This document shows positions 1 to 11,640 of a stretch of 64,000 bases of DNA, in pieces (positions within the stretch are counted from its first letter, which is position 1; the number at the start of each line of letters is the position of its first letter). Source of the DNA: Tetracentron sinense (Eukaryota; Streptophyta; Magnoliopsida; Trochodendrales; Trochodendraceae); contig CM026561.1 of the NCBI GenBank assembly GCA_015143295.1, forward strand, positions 40,118,875 through 40,182,874, given 5' to 3'. The notes beneath the pieces are model-generated. The model ran no database searches. It worked only from the letters and a program-made list of their open reading frames with translations, and was not told the origin of the DNA. The position numbers and the translations under genes were made by a program.

Positions 1-1349
1 TGTATTACTAATGTTCTATTGAGTTTAAGTATAATTCAGCTTATGAAGAGCATTAGCACATCATCCAAGGTAAAAAGATGAAAATAACAACCAAGCAAGA
101 AAGATTCTCTATCAAGATATAAGAAAACAATTAGATCAAGTTGAACACATTGAAGATCATGCCCAAAGTCCAAGACAGATCTTGATGCTAAAGAAGAAAT
201 CTACTCAAGATCAAGATTAAAGATGAAGACTCTCAAGAAGGTTTTATAGTTTATTATTTAGTCTTTGAGAGTACTTAGGATTTATGTAAGAAATCTTCAA
301 AGTTTGGCTGGTTGAATTGCTCAATACTTAGATTGACCGTAGGTGCCTTAATACCCATTTGAATATCAATCTAAGAACCTAAAACATGATAAATATCTTA
401 TTAAAGATAAGGTATAAGACCAAGGAAATCATGTCCATCATATTGATTAAGCAAAGATGAGTTTTCTGTAGAAATATAGAGGACTCGTCGACGAGTGGGA
501 TTGTGGTCTCAACACTCATCGACGAGTGAAGAAACAGTGTTGCGGATTGATTTTGGCAGCTTCACTCGTCGACGACTGGATCGTGCATTGGAGCACTCGT
601 CGATGACTGCTTGCGGGAAACGCCCAACGGCTAGTTTTTAATGACTCTTTGAGTTCCCATGATGCCTCCAACGGCTATATCTTTGAAATGCTATAAATAT
701 GATTAATTTATGAATGAAATTAAGAACTCCAATACTTCCATTCATTTAATCCATTACTCTAAAGCTTAGATTTCAAATATATTGAGTTATAACCTAGAAT
801 CCCTAAATTCAAGTTCTTGAGCTTTTCAACTCCGATCTTTGGGAGATTTCTAGAGAGTGTTAAAGGCATTTATCAGCTCGTGTAAGGAGCATTATCTGAG
901 TGCAAAAACTACTCTTGTCAAAGAAGTTGTAAAATCAAGACGTTCGTGAGAGTATTCTCCATGAAGCCGAAAGCTTTGTAAATGTTTGGTCACTACCCGA
1001 AAATTGAATTAAGTCTAGGGAAGATTGTTCCTTAGCAAGGTTTGATCTTCACCCAGAAGAAGATTGACGATTGGGAATAAATCGTGGTGAATCCTCTAAC
1101 GAGTATAGCTTGAGGCGGGGATGTAGAGAGGTTGCCGAACCTTGTGAACAACATCGTGTGTCATTGTGTTTGCATCTCTCTAACTCTTCTCTATATATAA
1201 TTGTTTTGATGGTAGAATTGCTAAATTGCTAATTCCTTTTAACTTATTTAGTTGAAATGTCGCTTAAGGAATTAGGAAGAATTTTAATTTGTCATAGACC
1301 CTATTCACCCCCCCCCCCCCCCCCTCTAGGGTCCAAACCTTGGGCAACA
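1..1349 (+). mobile_element. Ty1/copia LTR, SIRE-like, left end outside window
   Basis: The stretch resembles 14720-16101 along its length: the same order of blocks, the same TCGTCGACGA palindromes, and the same closing block with 'accctattcac', a C run, 'ctctaggg' and a final 'gggcaaca'. A C-rich 'cctctag' block near the LTR end is familiar from SIRE/Maximus-type copia LTRs. No primer-binding site follows, so it looks like a solo or decayed LTR. The first tens of bases are probably outside the window, and no target duplication can be tested. Confidence 0.6.
483..608. repeat. Four palindromic ACTCGTCGACGAGT-like motifs inside the LTR
   Basis: Four copies, two of them imperfect, of a 14-bp palindrome centred on GTCGAC lie at about 483, 514, 562 and 594. 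The other SIRE-like LTR keeps four comparable sites at about 15252, 15281, 15333 and 15364. They could be protein-binding sites or hairpin-forming sites in the LTR promoter; the role is not known from sequence. Confidence 0.7.
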
Positions 1350-2170
1350 TCCTACATTGTAACTATCAAGTCCATAGCCACAGCTTTGGGTTGTCCATTG
1401 GAATATCTCCTCAAGCCGGCATTTTTGGATGCACCCAAGAGACCAACGGTTGTCGAGATCGTCGATGATATGTGCGATGGGCACTGCAATGATGACACCC
1501 GATCTTGCACCCGCTGAGCCCTTCTTCTGCCACAACTGTGGCTCATTGAGTCCATCGTTAAGCGGAATTTGTTCCTAATCGGCCACAAAGAAGAGCGCCG
1601 AAATGAACTTCTGGAGGCATTATATGTGGTCTACAAGGGCTAGTGGTTCAACTCTGTCGAGCTTATATGGAAGACCATGGATCACATGCACACTGACATG
1701 GTCCAACATTGTACTAGGGTGAGCGATAGTTGGGATCTCCACTTCGCCAATTGATCACCATCCTGTTGGTGAACGTCGGCTATGTCATTGATGAGAATGA
1801 GCTGGTGGATGATATATTTCCCCAATTTGGAATGATGCAGTGGACCAAGAGCACTCAATCCATGCATGCACACCAGGGTCACTAGGAGCAAGCTCCTCCC
1901 CCTCGTCAGGCTTTGCCATAGGAACCTCAAGGCCCATTCTAGGTGACATTCGAGCAGTACGATTACCTCCACCTTGGAAATTGGAGATGATGTTAGAGGA
2001 GATGGGCACGCTCTTCCTTGGCCGGGAGAGGATGTTCGAGGAAATGGGAAAGCTTCGCCAGGACACACTAGAGACCCAACGTCTTATTCAAGCACTTCAC
2101 GATGCTCACTTCAGTTCTTCGTGTCACTCCGCTCCTCCCCCTCAGTGTCCTTAGTGACGCAACCATTTAG
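1350..2170 (+). pseudogene. Decayed coding-like stretch, probably from a transposable element
   Basis: Base composition is clearly richer in GC than the flanking DNA, and protein-like segments appear in more than one frame without one long open frame. The segments do not resemble a host gene that I can name. Its position directly beside an LTR suggests a retroelement or plant-transposon remnant. It is broken in several places and I do not assign a family. Confidence 0.3.
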
Positions 2171-4011
2171 ACTAACTGTTTAGGCTGTTAGCTTTTTTAA
2201 TGTTAGGAGTTGACTGTTTTTCTTTGTTTTAGTCAATGATAGTCATATATTTTCCTTATTCACCGAGGTGAGGCCCTAGGCCTCAAATGGCTTGGACTTG
2301 CTAAGCCAAATCCCTACCCTTGAGGGCCAGGGCTGCAAGAACCACACAAGAAAAAAAATTGTGTTTTAGCAATTTTTTCTAAATTGACTACCAATCTAAC
2401 ATTTAACCCTACCCTCCTCTTTTATTCGGGCTTGAGACTAACAATGCAAGATGAGGACTGCTAGCCTCATACACACTTCTGTTACAGTGTGGGATTAGAT
2501 TTAATTTATAGTGAGGGGGTTGGTACAATTACGACCATACACCACAATTGTTTTTTTTTTTTTAAAGGTAACTACACTACAATGGTAGTTTGTCACCCAT
2601 TCAAGTAAGTCTTAGCCTTAGGTTTTTATTAGTCTTAAACTATTATAATATATAATATATTATATGGTGTGACATATAAGTTGGAGGGCCGCCGGGCCTG
2701 GCTAGGTGTTTAACGGGTCTAGCCATCAAGTAAGAGGGCCTTTTAAAATGAAGCCCTCTATTTTACAGGATTCAAAGGGTCGAGCCGAGCCATTAACAGC
2801 CCTCCCTGTGATGTCTTTTTGAAGGCAGAGAAAACTCTGCAGCGAAACACACCCTCAAACAAAAGAAAACAAAGCGTGAAAGAAAGAGCAAAGGCCAAGC
2901 TCTGCTGATTGAATCCTAATAAATTAGGATGTGGAGAAATGATGGCTAAAAAGACAGAATCAAACATGCCTATCCCTTTCAATTTGATCTGCGGCTCATT
3001 TGACCTCTGTGTCCTTTTCTAATATGGTAGTAAATTAACAGAAGTCAAAGAGACCCTCTTTTAAAATTATTGAAATATCAAAATTACCCAAATTTATTGG
3101 ATAATGGCTCAATGCCACCACTCCACAAAAAAAGAAAGAAAAGGGGGAATTAGTAAACGGAATTTATTCAATTAGGACCTTACTTGATGGAGGAACAGAA
3201 TTTCTTCAATTATTTAAAGGACAGTTCATACAAACCCCTATTATTTGATTGACTCCTAAATAAGAACCACCACAGATCATCTTTTTGAATATAACCCTCT
3301 GAAGTAACAGTCTGTAAACAGCATGGAAGATAAACCTCCACGGTTTCGACTTCAGACCATGCCTTTTGCAGTCCATTGCACATTTGTAACAAATTAGAAT
3401 GATTTAGGGCTATATCTTATCCTTTTTTGTCAAAGTTTTATCCCTTTTTATGGTGGCCCAACTGTCAATACTATTTACTTGTCAATGTTAATGTTAATGA
3501 ATAAGCAAATCCTAAATTAAACAAAACAGTGATGTCCCACACACAAGGCAAACTAGAACTGCATTGCAATTTGTTTCATTGCTTATATCCAAAAAATTTT
3601 TAAAAAATTAGTGATACTAGTTGCTAGTAATTGCTAGCATAGAGAGAATTTTACAATGGAAAATGTTTAACAAACGGCGTATTCCACTATGTAGTGCAAT
3701 GCGTGATTCTTATTGGCCCACGGCCTCCTTTTTAACACTCACTAATTGTGGTTAAGATTCACTCACCCTTAGGGTTCATCAATCAAATCAAAGCATGTAA
3801 TTATTTTAAGACCACATACTCCAATAGCCAATTGAAAGACGGTCACATTCTACTACTTTTTGGAAAATTAATAGGCTGACTTGAGGTCTAACAGGCTGAC
3901 TTGAAAAATTAAGACATTTCTTTTTTCACACAGTGGCGGGTCTTCTAACAGCACTACAACTTGGGTGATCCCCACTTTTACCACACTTTCTCTTATTCAT
4001 ATAAAGAGGTC
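2171..4011. other. Intergenic, no gene recognised
   Basis: AT-rich sequence with only short chance frames. A GC-rich patch at about 2690-2805 ending in 'cattaacagccctcc' resembles the common plant hAT-type terminus 'GGGCTGTCAATGG' read on the other strand, but no partner end was found. A 50-bp stretch near 3560 ('aactgcattgcaatttg') recurs near 7066, on the far side of the solo LTR. Confidence 0.5.
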
Positions 4012-4016
4012 CCACA

Positions 4017-6869
4017 TGTAAGCACCCAATTTTTACACCCTGTGTAACCAGGGTTAATTTGCACTTAACCCTGGTCATCCCCAGTGGAGTCCTCTCTTAA
4101 ACCCTAGCCCTAGATAATCCCTAAACCCTAGTTAAAACCTAGGTATGCCCTAAAGCCTCAAAATCCTAAACCTTCGGGCTCAAGGCCCATTACCCCTAGA
4201 ATTCTCAAACCCTAGGTCAAACCCTTGGTAAGCCCTAGCTAAACCCTAGGACTAACCCTAGATGTGCCCTAGACTTAGCCTAGACCTAGCCCTACCTCAA
4301 GCCCTAGCTAAACCTAGGCCAAAGCCCTCACGGGCTTAAGGCCCATCTGCCAAGTCCAAAGCCAAAAACCATTAAAACCTAAGCCTTTATGGGCCCAAAC
4401 TTGGGCCCACAACCCTTAGGGGTCCACTTGGGTGGGGCCCACTTTCAAAATTCAAACCTTTTGGTGCAAAACCCCCGAAATAGCAGCTCTACCTTAGCTT
4501 TCGGCCCAAAGTGTGCGAGGGCATGGCCCAAAATGGATAAAAGCTCAGAGTGTCGGTGATCCTTTCACCGACACTGTCGATTTGCCCATCTTTGTGAGTG
4601 GCTGCAATGAGATTACCACCACCCTAAAAACTTGCAGAACCACGTACCAGGCTCCCCCCTGGCCACCTGGGCACTTCTTACTTGGTCCCCCACGCCTGTC
4701 AAAATCCTAGGAATACCCCCAAGGGCTTCCCTTCTCTTCTATAAAGCCAACCCCCTCCCCTTGGTTTGGACAGGCCAAAAAACCATAGAGAAACGTTGTT
4801 GAAACCTGTCCAACCTTTGCCCAATGCAATTCGAGCCTTCCCTTACCTTCCTAGTAGTCCTGTAGGTTTATCCTAGCCCTGTGCACCACTCCTTCACCCA
4901 CCACCGTGTAGCATAGCCCTGCCACATGCTACCACCACCATCCCTCATGGCCACAGGCCACCTTCACCTGCCTCAGCCTCCACTTCCATCATTAGCAGAC
5001 CCCCAGGACTCCCTAGGGGTACTCAGACCCCCTTCTCATTGTATCACTTGTGCTCAGCTAGGTCCACCACCGTAGCAGCACTACATTGTCTTGTAGAGGG
5101 TGAACTCTCTCTCTCTTTAGGTTTTTTTTTTGTTGTACATCAATGTAAGATCCCCTGGTCCTGTTCTAAGGGGTCCGTTTTTCATTTTCTTACTGTAGAA
5201 TAGCTTCCAAGCCAAGGATATGACCTCCCCCCACCTTCCTCATAGGTGTGGGGGGATCCCTTGAGGCATTTAACTCGGGTTCACACCCTCACAGCATGCA
5301 TGGTTACTCGCTGTGGGGTCTGGGGGTCCCTCAATCCATGAGGGAACCCCTAGATCCCAGCTGGTGCAGCCCCCAGCAGGGGAAATTCGGTTTCTAAAAA
5401 ACCTATATAGTGTCAGCAGTCTATTTACCGACACTATTTGCCTTCCACTGTAACAGCCCGTTAACCATGGTTAATTCAAGCCCTGGTGAGTTCCAAGGCC
5501 ATGGTTGGGTACCTCAGACCCTTGGCTACCCCTCTACCAAGTTTCAGGCCCTAACTCAACCCCTAACCAGGGTTAGTTTGGATTCAAATTCAGACAGTCA
5601 TTCTATCGCTGATCCCATTATCGACAATATGGACCATTTTTCTCACTGACTTTGGGCCCCTGTGGGACTCATATCACTCATGCCCTGGGGCCCACTCAAG
5701 GCCCAGTGGGTAGCCCTAACCCTCATCTATCTCCCTGCAAAATTTCAGGGCCTAACCTTGAGTCTAACCATGGTTACCAGAACCCCAATCATCAGTTAAC
5801 ATTTTGTCGGCAATGTGATTGCCGACAGTTTGGATACATTTTTTTATAGACTTTGGGCCCTTGTGGGGCCCACACTTGACATGTTCTTCGGCCCATAATA
5901 GGCCCATTGGATTGCCTGGACTTCAGGCTATCTAACTATGCCCTTACTTTCCCCTGGGGTGATCCCTAACTATAGTTAAATCCACACAAACTCTGGTTAA
6001 AAATTTAATGTAATGGAGGTAATCCGATTACCTCCATTCTTTAAATTTTTTATTTTGGGCTTTGGGCAGGGCCCAGACCTAGTAGGAGGTCATTCTATGC
6101 CCTGTCATACCTTCTGGACCTATTTTTGATTGACCTTGACCCTTAACCATGATTCAAATGACCATTGGGTAACTTTTAACCATGATTAAACATCTCTTTC
6201 CTACAAAAAAAATTGGAAAAATTCCAAAAAATTAGAAAAATGCAAAAGACTAAAAAATTAACATCTTGAACTTTTTAACCATGGTTAGCACCCCTAACCC
6301 TAGGTTAACACTCCCCCTATCATCTGTGCTTAATCCTTGGCCTGCCGGGTCCTAACCCTAGTCTACTGGACTACTCTTTGGCCCACCAGACCCATACCTT
6401 GCACATTGACCAACCTCGGTCAAGCAAAACCCTAATCACCGGATTAGACCCATTAGCCACTCTTGGAGCACACACACACACTCCCTAGCCTTAGTATGGG
6501 CTCATGTGCTAGAACTACGCTCGGTCTGATCTCACCCCAATGTGAGTACGTAGGCAACCCAACCCGGATTCGAGCTTAGTTAGCTTTTCTTTCTTACGAT
6601 TAGTATTAACTTAAACCCTTTGACATTTGATTAACTTTGAACTTTAATTTGGCTTAAACCTAGCAAGTAGGGAACCACTAAAAGTGGAAGTGTCGGGATG
6701 CCTAACCCCTTTTCCGAACTTAACTGAACCTCTTACCTTGATCCCAGATCGGAGACCAAGACCTTATCCAACATTTAGGGGGACTTATCCCTTCTGAATG
6801 AATAGGTGGCGATTCTAAATACTTAACAATCCCATGAGATTTTTTAGGGAGTGAAATCTCGTGTTCACA
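4017..6869 (+). mobile_element. Large solo LTR, probably Ty3/gypsy (2853 bp)
   Basis: It begins TGTAAGCACCCAAT and ends GTTCACA. It is bounded by the 5-bp direct repeat ccaca (4012-4016 and 6870-6874), the expected target duplication of an LTR element. No PBS, polypurine tract or coding domain lies inside or beside it, so it is a solo LTR left by recombination. The block near 6540 with 'gtgagtacgtaggcaaccc' and the 'ggtggcgattcta' block near the end are typical of long plant gypsy LTRs. Clade not determined. Confidence 0.75.
5411..6040. repeat. Diverged ~200-bp modules headed by hairpins inside the solo LTR
   Basis: Modules of about 190-210 bp share the order: stem, 'actttgggccc' block, 'gcccattgg/gtgggta' block, and a 'ccatggtta/ctatagtta' block. 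Clear stems are TGTCGGCAA/TTGCCGACA at 5803-5825 and the perfect 13-bp-arm palindrome AATGGAGGTAATC/GATTACCTCCATT at 6012-6038. A weaker related stem lies at 5412-5438. A further TGTCGGTGA/TCACCGACA stem lies at 4551-4573 outside the modules. Confidence 0.5.
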
Positions 6870-6874
6870 CCACA

Positions 6875-7336
6875 CATAGAACGTAATTCACAAGCTAATA
6901 TGATTTTGTCTTTCCAAATAAACAGTCCGACTACTACTTCTGTTGAATGTTCAATACTCAATTGTCATGGGCAGAAGAAAAAGTCTATTGATTGGTCTAA
7001 TAACTATTGTTCATTGCTTAAATCAAATAATACTTGACTGGGAGGTGGTCTAATAACAAGAACTGCATTGCACTTTGTTTCATTGCTTCGATCAAATAAT
7101 ACAACATACTGTAATAGAATTCTGCTGAGCATTCCTATAATATAATGATTAATGCTGTATACCATACACAAATAAATTGCTAAGCACTGCCTTTGGAGGA
7201 ACCTCTTATTATCAAACGCTAGGAGCCATTGCTTAAGAATTAAAAAACAGTGCTTGAAAAACTAATTCCAACTCCATGGAAAGTCGGTTATTCTCGCTAC
7301 CCTTCTAAATGCTTCAAGAGGTAATTAATAATGTGC
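6875..7336. other. 3' flank of EXT1, no gene recognised
   Basis: AT-rich DNA downstream of the minus-strand extensin gene. It should hold that gene's 3' UTR and polyadenylation signals, which I cannot place firmly. The 7066 segment repeats a segment near 3560. Confidence 0.4.
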
Positions 7337-9637
7337 TTAATAGATAATGGGAGGTGGGGGTGAATTGTAGTAGTATGGAGGAGGAGGTGAGGGCGATGGC
7401 GGTGGAGGAGATTTGTAGTAATAAGGAGGAGGTGGTGATGGAGATGGTGGAGGTGGTGATTTGTAGTAGTAAGGAGGTGGTGGTGATGGAGATGGTGGAG
7501 GTGGAGACTTGTAGTAATAAGGAGGAGGTGGTGATAGAGATGGTGGAGGTGGTGATTTGTAATAGTAGGGAGGTGGCGGCAACGGAGAAGGTGGAGGTGG
7601 TGATTTATAGACATAGGGATGTGGTGGGGATGGTGATGGTGATGGAGGAGGGGGTGATTTGTAGTAGTAGGGTGGTGGTGGCGATGGAGATGGTGGAGGT
7701 GGTGATTTATAGGCATATGGAGGTGGTGGCGATGGAGATGGTGGGGGTGGTGATTTGTAATAATAGGGCGGAGGTGGTGATGGAGATGGCGGAGGTGGTG
7801 ATTTGTAGTAGTAGGGGGGTGGTGGCAGTGGAGATGGTGGGGGTGGTGATTTATAGATATAGGGAGGTGGTGGTGATGGAGAAGGTGGAGGTGGTGATTT
7901 ATAGACATAAGGAGGTGGTGGCGATGGTGATGGCGGGGGTGGTGATTTGTAGTAGTAGGGTGGTGGGGGCGATGGGGACGGTGGAGGAGGTGATTTGTAG
8001 TAGTACGGAGGAGGTGGTGATGGTGATGGTGGAGGTGGTGATTTGTAATAGTAGGGAGGTGGTGGTGATGGAGATGGTGGAGGAGGTGATTTATAGATGT
8101 AGGGAGGTGGCGGGGATGGAGATGGTGGAGGTGGTGATTTATAGACATAGGGAGGTGGTGGGGATGGTGACGGTGGAGGTGGGGATTTGTAGTAGTAGGG
8201 TGGTGGTGGTGATGGAGATGGCGGAGGTGGTGATTTGTAGTAGTAGGGAGGTGGTGGCGATGGAGATGGTGGAGGAGGTGATTTATAGATGTAGGGAGGT
8301 GGTGGGGAAGGAGATGGTGGAGGTGGTGATTTATAGACATAGGGAGGTGGTGGGGATGGTGACGGTGGAGGTGGGGATTTGTAGTAGTAGGGTGGTGGTG
8401 GTGATGGAGATGGCGGAGGTGGTGATTTGTAGTAGTAGGGAGGTGGTGGCGATGGAGATGGTGGAGGAGGTGATTTATATATGTAGGGAGGTGGTGGGGA
8501 AGGAGATGGTGGAGGTGGTGATTTATAGACATATGGAGGTGGTGGCGATGGAGATGGCGGGGGTGGTGATTTGTAGTAGTAGGGTGGTGGGGGCGATGGG
8601 GACGGTGGAGGAGGTGATTTGTAGTAGTAGGGAGGTGGTGGCGATGGAGATGGTGGAGGAGGTGATTTATAGATGTAGGGAGGTGGTGGGGAAGGAGATG
8701 GTGGAGGTGGTGATTTATAGACATATGGAGGTGGTGGCGATGGAGATGGCGGGGGTGGTGATTTGTAATAGTAGGGTGGTGGTGGTGATGGAGATGGTGG
8801 AGGAGGTGATTTATAGATATAGGGAGGTAGCGGGGATGGAGATGGTGGAGGTGGTGACTTATAGACATAGGGAGGTGGTGGGGATGGTGACGGTGGAGGT
8901 GGGGATTTGTAGTAGTAGGGAGGTGGTGGCGATGGAGATGGTGGAGGAGGTGATTTATAGATATAAGGAGGTGGCGGCGATGGAGATGGTGGAGGTGGTG
9001 ATTTATAATAGTATGGAGGTGGTGGCGAAGGAGATGGCGGAGGTGGTGATTTGTAGTAGTAGGGTGGTGGTGGCGACGGAGATGGCGGTGGAGGTGATTT
9101 GTAGTAGTAGGGTGGTGGTGGTGGCGATGGAGATGGCGGAGGAGGTGATTTATAGATATAGGGAGGTGGCGGAGATGGAGATGGTGGAGGTGGTGATTTG
9201 TAGTAGTAGGGAGGTGGTGGTGAGGGTGATGGTGGAGGCGGTGATTTATAGTAGTATGGAAGAGGTGGCGACAGAGATGGTGGAGGTGGTGACTTGTAGT
9301 TGTAAGGCGGTGGTGGAGACGGTGATGGCGGTGGTGGTGACTTATAGTAGTATGGAGGAGGAGGTGATGGTGATGGTGATGGTGATGGTGGAGGTGGTGA
9401 TTTGTAGTAGTACGGAGGAGGTGGTGATGGGGATGGTGGAGGAGGAGACTTGAAGTAATATGGTGGAGGAGGTGATGGGGATGGTGGTGGTGGTGGTGGT
9501 GGAGACTTATAGTAGTATGGCGGAGGTGGCGAGGAGTAAACATAAGGCTTATCAGCAACTACATTGGTGGCTATCATGCAAAACGCCAGAGCATAAACTA
9601 GGCGAGGCCATTGTCCCGCCTTCTTCGGATTCATCAT
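7337..9637 (-). CDS. Extensin (classical, SP4/YYYK type), 766 aa
   Basis: Encodes a secreted hydroxyproline-rich wall glycoprotein. Residues 1-28 form a signal peptide with a hydrophobic core (LVYALAFCMIATNVVA) and likely cleavage before DKPYVY. The rest is roughly 45 repeats of the 16-residue unit SPPPPSPSPPPPYYYK. SPPPP blocks are the known targets of prolyl hydroxylation and arabinosylation; YxY motifs (YYYK, YVYK, YIYK) are the known sites of Tyr cross-linking that lets extensins self-assemble into the wall. The C-terminus is short (PPPPYYYNSPPPPIIY). Variants YFYK, YNYK and YAYK occur once or a few times. The start is the first Met; a second Met follows directly. At 766 residues it is long for a classical extensin, and the higher-order repeat suggests growth by unequal exchange. 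Frame and signal peptide are intact. Confidence 0.95.
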   Translation of the reverse strand: MMNPKKAGQWPRLVYALAFCMIATNVVADKPYVYSSPPPPYYYKSPPPPPPPSPSPPPPYYFKSPPPPSPSPPPPYYYKSPPPPSPSPSPSPPPPYYYKSPPPPSPSPPPPYNYKSPPPPSLSPPLPYYYKSPPPPSPSPPPPYYYKSPPPPSPSPPPPYIYKSPPPPSPSPPPPPYYYKSPPPPSPSPPPPYYYKSPPPPSPSPPPPYYYKSPPPPSPSPPPPYIYKSPPPPSPSPPPPYYYKSPPPPSPSPPPPYVYKSPPPPSPSPLPPYIYKSPPPPSPSPPPPYYYKSPPPPSPSPPPPYVYKSPPPPSPSPPPPYIYKSPPPPSPSPPPPYYYKSPPPPSPSPPPPYYYKSPPPPSPSPPPPYVYKSPPPPSPSPPPPYIYKSPPPPSPSPPPPYYYKSPPPPSPSPPPPYYYKSPPPPSPSPPPPYVYKSPPPPSPSPPPPYIYKSPPPPSPSPPPPYYYKSPPPPSPSPPPPYYYKSPPPPSPSPPPPYVYKSPPPPSPSPPPPYIYKSPPPPSPSPPPPYYYKSPPPPSPSPPPPYYYKSPPPPSPSPPPPYYYKSPPPPSPSPPPPYVYKSPPPPSPSPPPPYIYKSPPPPSPLPPPPYYYKSPPPPSPSPPPPYYYKSPPPPSPSPPPPYAYKSPPPPSPSPPPPYYYKSPPPPSPSPSPPHPYVYKSPPPPSPLPPPPYYYKSPPPPSLSPPPPYYYKSPPPPSPSPPPPYYYKSPPPPSPSPPPPYYYKSPPPPSPSPPPPYYYNSPPPPIIY
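7345..9540 (-). repeat. 48-bp coding repeat with 192-bp higher-order period
   Basis: The basic unit is 48 bp (16 residues). From about 8.09 to 8.9 kb four units are grouped as YYYK-YYYK-YVYK-YIYK with a period of 192 bp. Blocks 8141-8332 and 8333-8524 differ at one position by eye, which points to recent duplication or gene conversion. Because the period is a multiple of three, two other frames also stay open over more than 2 kb. Confidence 0.9.
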
Positions 9638-9726
9638 TTCCGGCGACTGGACCTCCGGTGGCCCCTAAAAGTTCTGTAGAGCTACTGATATGAGACTTGG
9701 ATGGTAGGAATGGAGGGAATAGACCA

Positions 9727-9735
9727 TTATATAGC
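9727..9735 (-). promoter_or_regulatory. TATA box of EXT1
   Basis: On the minus strand the sequence reads CTATATAAT about 90 bp upstream of the EXT1 start codon, which leaves a 5' UTR of roughly 60 bp. No other TATA-like site lies between it and the ATG. Confidence 0.7.
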
Positions 9736-9739
9736 AAAC

Positions 9740-11640
9740 CCGCCTAGAATCAACGATTGCGATGATCTATTTGTTTAATGAAGTTAACAGACTGGATCAA
9801 AACTAATATCATAATCTAATGCCTGCATTTTTCAACCATGTGATACTGAGTTCCCACTTACATTTTCATCCATGGTAGCCCATGAACAAGTCAAGACCAA
9901 ATAACGTAGTGAAAGGGCAGGGGTAGTAGGTATGGTGAAGTACGGCTGGCTATTTATTATTATTTTCTCTAGAGTAACTGTGTTTGAGCTGGTCAGATCC
10001 GAAATTTCTTCTACAATGACAATGAGAGAGTGAGAAAGCTAATTAAGACAAAATGGAAGCTTGCTTGAGACTGCTATATTTTTGGACTTTTGTCTCCTCC
10101 TTGCAAATCTCTAGTATTTGGGAATGCTTAACTTGAGGTTTTAATGTTATATTAATACTATATTTAAGTAATTAAGTTTGTTCATGAACATGACATTAAG
10201 GAACCAGCTACTATACTTAACAGGTTAGTCCCATTAAGCTCCCATGTACGTTCTTGGTTGAAATAGTTTAATGAGCTTTTAAAAGTACAATTATCCAGTG
10301 CTTTAAAATTTACTTAAAAGTTTGGTAAATTCAGTCTTATAAATAATTTATAATCTAAAAAGTACTCTTTTAACTTTAAAATTTGTTCATTCTCTAACCC
10401 TTGAACATACAAGCTTTTGGATCTTATTTCAAAATCACATCTATATACCAAACGATAGTCATTTAACAACCAACAGTTCCGCTACAGACCTTTCAGTTAC
10501 AGATCTCAACTTAAAAGTTAAGCATCCCCAAACTCGAATTTATCAGTTATAAGAGATCTCCTGAGTGGGACTCAATTTAATGGTGGGTCCTAATCCCAAA
10601 TCGGTGCGATTATGAGGACAATTAGCCACCGTTAGTTTCGAACCAATATAGAATTTTTTTTTTTTAGCTTCAATAATGTAGCATGGGGTTGAGCCCTTGT
10701 CCTCTAATGTCTAGTCCCCACTGGAAGTAGTAAGTACTTAGTAGTACAAACCAATGAATGTATAAAAAAATAGTCTTCTCTTATGTAACATTATGATTAA
10801 ACAGGATTAATGCCTTGTAATAAACTCAAGTTATTGAATGATAAATATTGAAGAGGCCCATTTCTTTTATAATCTTCTTCCCTTCATTGGAGATGGAATT
10901 GGTCATGTGTCTGTGTTGTGTCGAGCAATTAATACTAGCCTCAGACTCAGACTTCCAAACTCGATCTCACAGATAAACAGGCATTTGCGTATGAGCCCGG
11001 CCGACAGATTACTATGTACATATTAATTATCTTAGCAGATCGAAACTTTGTTATCAAAATGGCTGGCAAGCTCGGATTAGGTAAACTTATATTATCTTAA
11101 TAAAAAATATTAGAAGAAAATTAATGGAAAAATGTAAATTGATAGACTCCTTGATCTAGTTGGTCTTGGCCAGGGAAATGAAGAAAATGCGTTTCCAGAC
11201 CTTCAATAATAAATGGAGAACACTTCTCTTATGTTTTATTATATAACAATACAGGAAGAGAACACTTAGTTTCCTTCTCATTATAACAAATCATCAGAAG
11301 TGTCTGAAATACCAAAATACCCGATATTGGTTATGCCATTAGGAAAAGACTAGTTTCTGTTCCCTACCGGGATGAATCAACATGCGACACAGCTGAGTCA
11401 ACCCGACGAGTTATGAAACAATTTTTTGTCATAGCCGAGAGTATCCTTTTTTGACCGAGTCAACCAGGATTATAGGTCGAGTTAAACTTTTAATTTCAAA
11501 GCTTTTTGTTTTTGTCATAAAGAATGGAAGGAACTAGTACCTATGTAGAACATGGTAAATTTTTACTTAAAACAACTAATATAATGTTTTTTTTATATGA
11601 TAAACAGTGAAAATTATACATAAACCCATTCTTTCGACCA
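9740..11640. other. Intergenic upstream of EXT1, no gene recognised
   Basis: AT-rich sequence upstream of EXT1. Only short chance frames are present (for example 62 codons at 10838-11026, with no recognisable domain). Distal regulatory sites for EXT1 could lie here, but none is evident. Confidence 0.4.

Noticed and set aside
1257-1517. 86-codon plus-strand frame with a Pro run
   Set aside because: The Pro run is the C homopolymer at the LTR end; the frame joins LTR and flanking DNA by chance.
4080-4330. Many AAACCCTAG-like motifs, reminiscent of interstitial telomere repeats
   Set aside because: Spacing and spelling are irregular and they lie inside the solo LTR; no run of exact AAACCCT units.
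7297-9558. 753-codon His/Thr/Leu-rich minus-strand frame and a 699-codon plus-strand Val/Met/Glu-rich frame over EXT1
   Set aside because: The 48-bp repeat is a multiple of three, so stop-free frames arise automatically. Only the extensin frame has a signal peptide and known motifs.
10838-11026. 62-codon plus-strand frame upstream of EXT1
   Set aside because: No domain, no promoter, no splice evidence; consistent with chance.
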